Below, in pieces: positions 5,544-7,407 of a stretch of DNA of 7,407 bases. The DNA lies in NCBI GenBank assembly GCA_014523695.1, contig JAATVS010000243.1, forward strand, positions 1 to 7,407, given 5' to 3'. A program made the translations under genes and the position numbers. Position 1 is the stretch's first letter. Each line of letters starts with the position of its first letter. The notes under the pieces were generated by a model. That model was not told the origin of the DNA. It made no database searches and saw nothing but the letters and a program-made list of their open reading frames with translations. The DNA is from Nitrososphaerales archaeon TH5895. Its GTDB lineage: Archaea > Thermoproteota > Nitrososphaeria > Nitrososphaerales > Nitrososphaeraceae.

Positions 5544-6062
5544 GGCTCCGTTATATGTATATATCTTACAATAGAGAAGATAAATTACGTTTAAATGATT
5601 AGCTCACTCTATCGACCGAGCTGTATTTCCCCAGCTACCATTAGCATATTCATGGCTAGTTTTGTCTAGGAATAAGCGTTATTTATCACGTCATGGCCCC
5701 CGCTTTTCTGCCCCAAACCCTCCAAATGGATGTCCACATAGTGACGGAGTGAGTTCTTGTTTCAGCAGTTACATCTCTGGTCGGATTGCGGTATTTTGTA
5801 AAGAATATACTTATAGGCGCATCCGAATACATAATACTCAAGCCAGAGCTTACCTCGACGCCGGCTCTAGTTATTCCGCTAAATGTAAATGACCGTTTCC
5901 TAACTTGATATCATACATAGAATTATTATCAGCAATACTACTTCTTAACATTGTGGGGTGTTTACGAAAATGCCTCTTTCTAAGCAGACCCAATTCTTTA
6001 CTTCAGTCTTTCCTTTACATCTTTCCATCATTGCTCACTGCTGTTACTCTCCTCCAGGAACG
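5544..6062. other. Gene-poor stretch, possibly containing a decayed minus-strand gene
   Basis: No intact gene was recognised. On the minus strand three short frames tile the stretch: 28 codons at 5945-6031 (with CysX11+Cys spacing but no known motif), 26 codons at 5871-5951 whose ATG overlaps the stop of the first, and a stop-free frame of about 74 codons ending at 5686 whose first TTG is at 5841. The plus strand has a 76-codon TTG frame (5662-5892) rich in Ser, Arg, Tyr and Cys with no promoter-like box or recognisable motif. The tiling could reflect a frameshifted remnant, or chance. Confidence 0.35.
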
Positions 6063-6383
6063 CTAATAATCATCATATTCTATTCTCGTTGCCCTCTCCT
6101 TCTCTTGTACTTTCTTGTAGTAGCCGATATCGGCCTCTAACTCTGAAGTTGGATCTGAGGTATCATTTGCGGAGTGACTTTTATCGTCTTCTTCCATCAT
6201 TCTGTCTACAAGGTGTACCCTCCATGCCTTGTAGTACATTAGGGCACGTGTTTCTTTCAATTCAGGGATGGGAACGAAGTGAGATGCTTCTAGTCTGCCG
6301 GCACTGATTTCATTCTCGATATACTGGATGCATTTTGATATCATCATAGTGTCTATTTGTCTCCATTCCATTTCTAGTATCAT
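6063..6383 (-). CDS. Unrecognised 106-residue acidic protein, second gene of an operon with an RHH-like protein
   Basis: The ATG at 6383 overlaps the TGA of the preceding small gene by 4 nt (ATGA), the usual sign of translational coupling. The product has a helical N-terminal half (EWRQIDTMMISKCIQYIENE, then LEASHFVPIPELKETRALMYYKAWRVHLVDRMMEE to about residue 65), a low-complexity polar linker (DDKSHSANDTSDPTS) and a charged helical tail ending YDDY. It is cytosolic, with one Cys, no membrane segment and no catalytic signature seen. In two-gene units with an RHH-type partner the second product is often a toxin or an interaction partner, but its sequence does not match RelE, VapC (no Asp-rich PIN pattern), HicA or MazF as far as I can tell. 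A plain protein-protein partner of the DNA-binding protein is equally possible. Confidence 0.62.
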   Translation of the reverse strand: MILEMEWRQIDTMMISKCIQYIENEISAGRLEASHFVPIPELKETRALMYYKAWRVHLVDRMMEEDDKSHSANDTSDPTSELEADIGYYKKVQEKERATRIEYDDY

Positions 6384-6514
6384 TCCTTTCTCTGAAACTT
6401 CCTGTAAACTTCAAATAATCTACGGATGATAGTATCGAAACCTTCACCTTTGATACCTGACATTCGAAGTTGTTGCCGGGTTTGAGTTTCTATTAATATT
6501 GTTATCTTTGCCAA
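6380..6514 (-). CDS. Ribbon-helix-helix-like (VapB/RelB/Arc-type) small DNA-binding protein, 44 residues
   Basis: The protein reads MAKITILIETQTRQQLRMSG, then IKGEGFDTIIRRLFEVYRKF and RKE. This matches small archaeal RHH proteins: one beta-strand (KITILIE), helix A beginning at T-x-x-x-L (TRQQL), a Gly-rich turn (GIKGEG), and helix B (FDTIIRRLFEVYRK). Such proteins dimerise through the strand and bind palindromic operators, commonly as antitoxins or repressors of their own operon. The start is TTG at 6514, the only usual start after an in-frame TAA at 6521-6523. A TATA-like box (6551-6560) gives a leader of about 14 nt that contains GGAG (6525-6528), 10 nt before the TTG, so this gene looks leadered rather than leaderless. 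It overlaps the 106-residue gene by ATGA. Confidence 0.66.
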   Translation of the reverse strand: MAKITILIETQTRQQLRMSGIKGEGFDTIIRRLFEVYRKFQRKE

Positions 6515-6550
6515 CTCAACTTATCTCCTGATACCATCAAATACAAGGTT

Positions 6551-6560
6551 ATTAATATTT
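6551..6560 (-). promoter_or_regulatory. TATA-like promoter of the RHH operon
   Basis: It reads AAATATTAAT on the minus strand, centred about 41 bp before the TTG at 6514. It predicts a start near 6530, leaving a short leader with GGAG at 6525-6528. Confidence 0.4.
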
Positions 6561-6794
6561 ACATCATCTATCTGGCGTCTCACATTTAGATCATGCAAAA
6601 TTATGAGCCAAGCAAAGGTATGTCCCAAAACTGTATTTCGGAGGGAAAGCCAGGGACTTTCTTCCTCTGTGTGCAGATGGCCAAAACACTTTAATTCCTT
6701 GGTGAAACCGTCCCATTATCTTCTTCTTGAATGACATATTTGAAAACGAGCTTTTTACGGTCTTGGAACGGAATCTGTCACTACTTAAAAAATC

Positions 6795-6815
6795 CTGAAC
6801 CTTTTCGAGGTTCAG
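6795..6815. repeat. 8-bp perfect hairpin with a 5-nt loop
   Basis: CTGAACCT (6795-6802) and AGGTTCAG (6808-6815) are exact complements around TTTCG. The right arm resembles a tRNA T-loop start (GGTTCA) but no tRNA can be folded around it. It could be a transcript-end hairpin or a protein-binding site, and its position about 280 bp before the RHH operon makes a direct operator role unlikely. Confidence 0.4.
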
Positions 6816-6877
6816 AGAGAGCGGAGAGCAAAACTAGTTCTAAAGCCGTCTTACACGTAGCATCTAAACTACAATAG

Positions 6878-7051
6878 GTGAGTAGGAGATACCACTTGAA
6901 TACGAGTTTCCTTGAATATAGTTACTTTCGTTATGTTCACTCCCTCTTGTGTGGAGACGCAGCTGGCGTGAGATGGACTAAAACAAAGAAGTTGATGTTT
7001 CGTTGCGAGTCCTGCAAATCTATTCTGTTTGCTAATGGATACGCTTACTGA
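6878..7051 (+). CDS. Small cysteine-motif (zinc-ribbon-like) protein, up to 57 residues
   Basis: GTG at 6878 follows immediately after an in-frame stop, and an alternative TTG is at 6896. The frame ends at TGA 7049-7051. The core reads LLCGDAAGVRWTKTKKLMFR, then CESCKSILFANG, giving C25 and C43-x2-C46 counted from GTG. This resembles the C-terminal half of small zinc ribbons in soil Nitrososphaeria, in which the first knuckle is CPxCG. Here only one Cys of the first knuckle remains (LLCG), so metal binding may use another residue or be lost. The KLMFRCESCKSILFANG segment is very protein-like. An A/T box (CATCTAAACT, 6861-6870) lies 30 bp before the TTG, favouring the 51-residue form. No neighbour shares its strand. 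Confidence 0.55.
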   Translation: MSRRYHLNTSFLEYSYFRYVHSLLCGDAAGVRWTKTKKLMFRCESCKSILFANGYAY

Positions 7052-7407
7052 GGAATTTGCCTGCTTTTAACAATAAGGCTAACGAATTTTATGGCACATA
7101 TTATTATTGAAATACTTGCTCTATAATGCATCAAATTGGGTATTGCAGGTTTAGTTCGTGCTAAATTTTAGTTTTAAAGAGAAATAACCTTTCCATCCTT
7201 GATTTATTTAAGTGTTGCCTATAGGTGACATAAATTCTCCTCTCTGCTGGTTGCTGTTAGTCATCCGATATTACCAGCCTACCTAGGTATCCAGAAGCAT
7301 TTGGACCTGGTGGCGCCCCGGGAGTCTGATGTGATATCGACGTAATACTATTATTTAACGCAGAATAGATGGGAATCACTGACCACGCATCAAATTCCTC
7401 CTAGTAA
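7052..7407. other. Gene-poor right end
   Basis: No gene is supported. Short frames exist on both strands (for example a minus-strand frame of about 47 codons between 7252 and 7400, and a 28-codon membrane-like minus frame near 7045-7130), with no motifs or convincing starts. A G/C-rich patch at about 7305-7325 (GGCGCC and CCCGGG side by side) and a 10-bp perfect palindrome TACCTAGGTA (7280-7289) stand out from the A/T-rich surroundings. Confidence 0.45.

Larger units (their letters stand above)
6515..6877. other. Gene-poor stretch upstream of the RHH operon
   Basis: It holds the operon promoter, the hairpin at 6795-6815 and one minus-strand frame open for about 80 codons. The first ATG of that frame (6737) gives 48 residues (MSFKKKIMGRFHQGIK and on, stop at 6591-6593). 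That frame is Lys/Arg/Phe-rich, has no motif I recognise and no clear start for its upstream half, so I do not call it a gene. A 43-codon plus frame (ATG 6603) overlaps it and is no better. Confidence 0.4.

Noticed and set aside
5662..5892. 76-codon plus-strand frame from a TTG
   Set aside because: Composition is rich in Ser, Arg, Tyr and Cys and poor in acidic residues. No family motif, no promoter-like box at the expected distance, and an equally open frame lies on the opposite strand.
6591..6737. 48-codon minus-strand frame beginning MSFKKKIMGRF
   Set aside because: No recognisable motif, no promoter or ribosome-binding signal. The longer open frame around it has no start codon.
7280..7342. 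Cluster of palindromic hexamers (CCTAGG, GGCGCC, CCCGGG, GATATC) resembling a cloning linker
   Set aside because: The sites are spaced by ordinary sequence and no vector-like sequence flanks them. Short palindromes recur by chance, so only the local G/C-richness is noted.
7252..7400. Minus-strand frame of about 47 codons with AGGAGG near its 5' end
   Set aside because: The Shine-Dalgarno-like sequence leads to an ATG whose own frame stops after four codons. The longer frame would need an inner GTG and has no motif.

Overview
The window looks like chromosomal DNA from an ammonia-oxidising archaeon of the Nitrososphaeria (Thaumarchaeota), most likely a soil Nitrososphaerales lineage. This is an inference from several things seen here. 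There is an archaea-specific UPF0147 protein. A/T-rich TATA-like boxes sit 28-31 bp upstream of several start codons, as expected for leaderless mRNAs, and several starts are TTG. There is an orphan receiver-only response regulator, a protein of two PRC-barrel-like repeats, and several very small zinc-finger-like proteins. Base composition is A/T-rich and only about two thirds of the window is coding, with long gene-poor stretches. No rRNA, tRNA, insertion sequence, integrase or CRISPR array was seen.

Layout. At the left edge is the 3' part of a plus-strand gene for an extracytoplasmic domain protein (2-340), closed by a T8 terminator. It converges on a minus-strand M3-type zinc oligopeptidase (398-1879). 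Next on the minus strand come an uncertain short frame (1897-2022), the UPF0147 gene (2122-2496), a 39-residue ORF (2565-2684) and the tandem PRC-barrel-like gene (2662-3228). The last two overlap by 23 nt. A 196-bp divergent spacer with a TATA-like box on each side separates that gene from a plus-strand receiver (3425-3898). A C2H2-type zinc-finger-like protein follows on the plus strand (4035-4397), then a minus-strand secreted Ig-like protein (4600-5046) and a 48-residue zinc finger (5397-5543, plus).

The right third is sparse. It holds a minus-strand two-gene operon: a 44-residue ribbon-helix-helix-like protein (6380-6514) overlapping by 4 nt (ATGA) an unrecognised 106-residue acidic protein (6063-6383). 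It also holds a small cysteine-motif ORF (6878-7051, plus). The gene-poor parts contain some of the more distinctive structure: a 15-bp inverted repeat around a 45-nt loop (5138-5212), an 8-bp perfect hairpin (6795-6815), and a set of decayed-looking minus-strand frames (5686-6031).

No single pathway unites the genes. The recurring theme is small DNA- or RNA-binding-type proteins and signalling parts. The best candidates for something not yet described are the RHH/acidic-protein pair, the 39-residue ORF nested over the end of the PRC-like gene, and the 75-nt inverted repeat.
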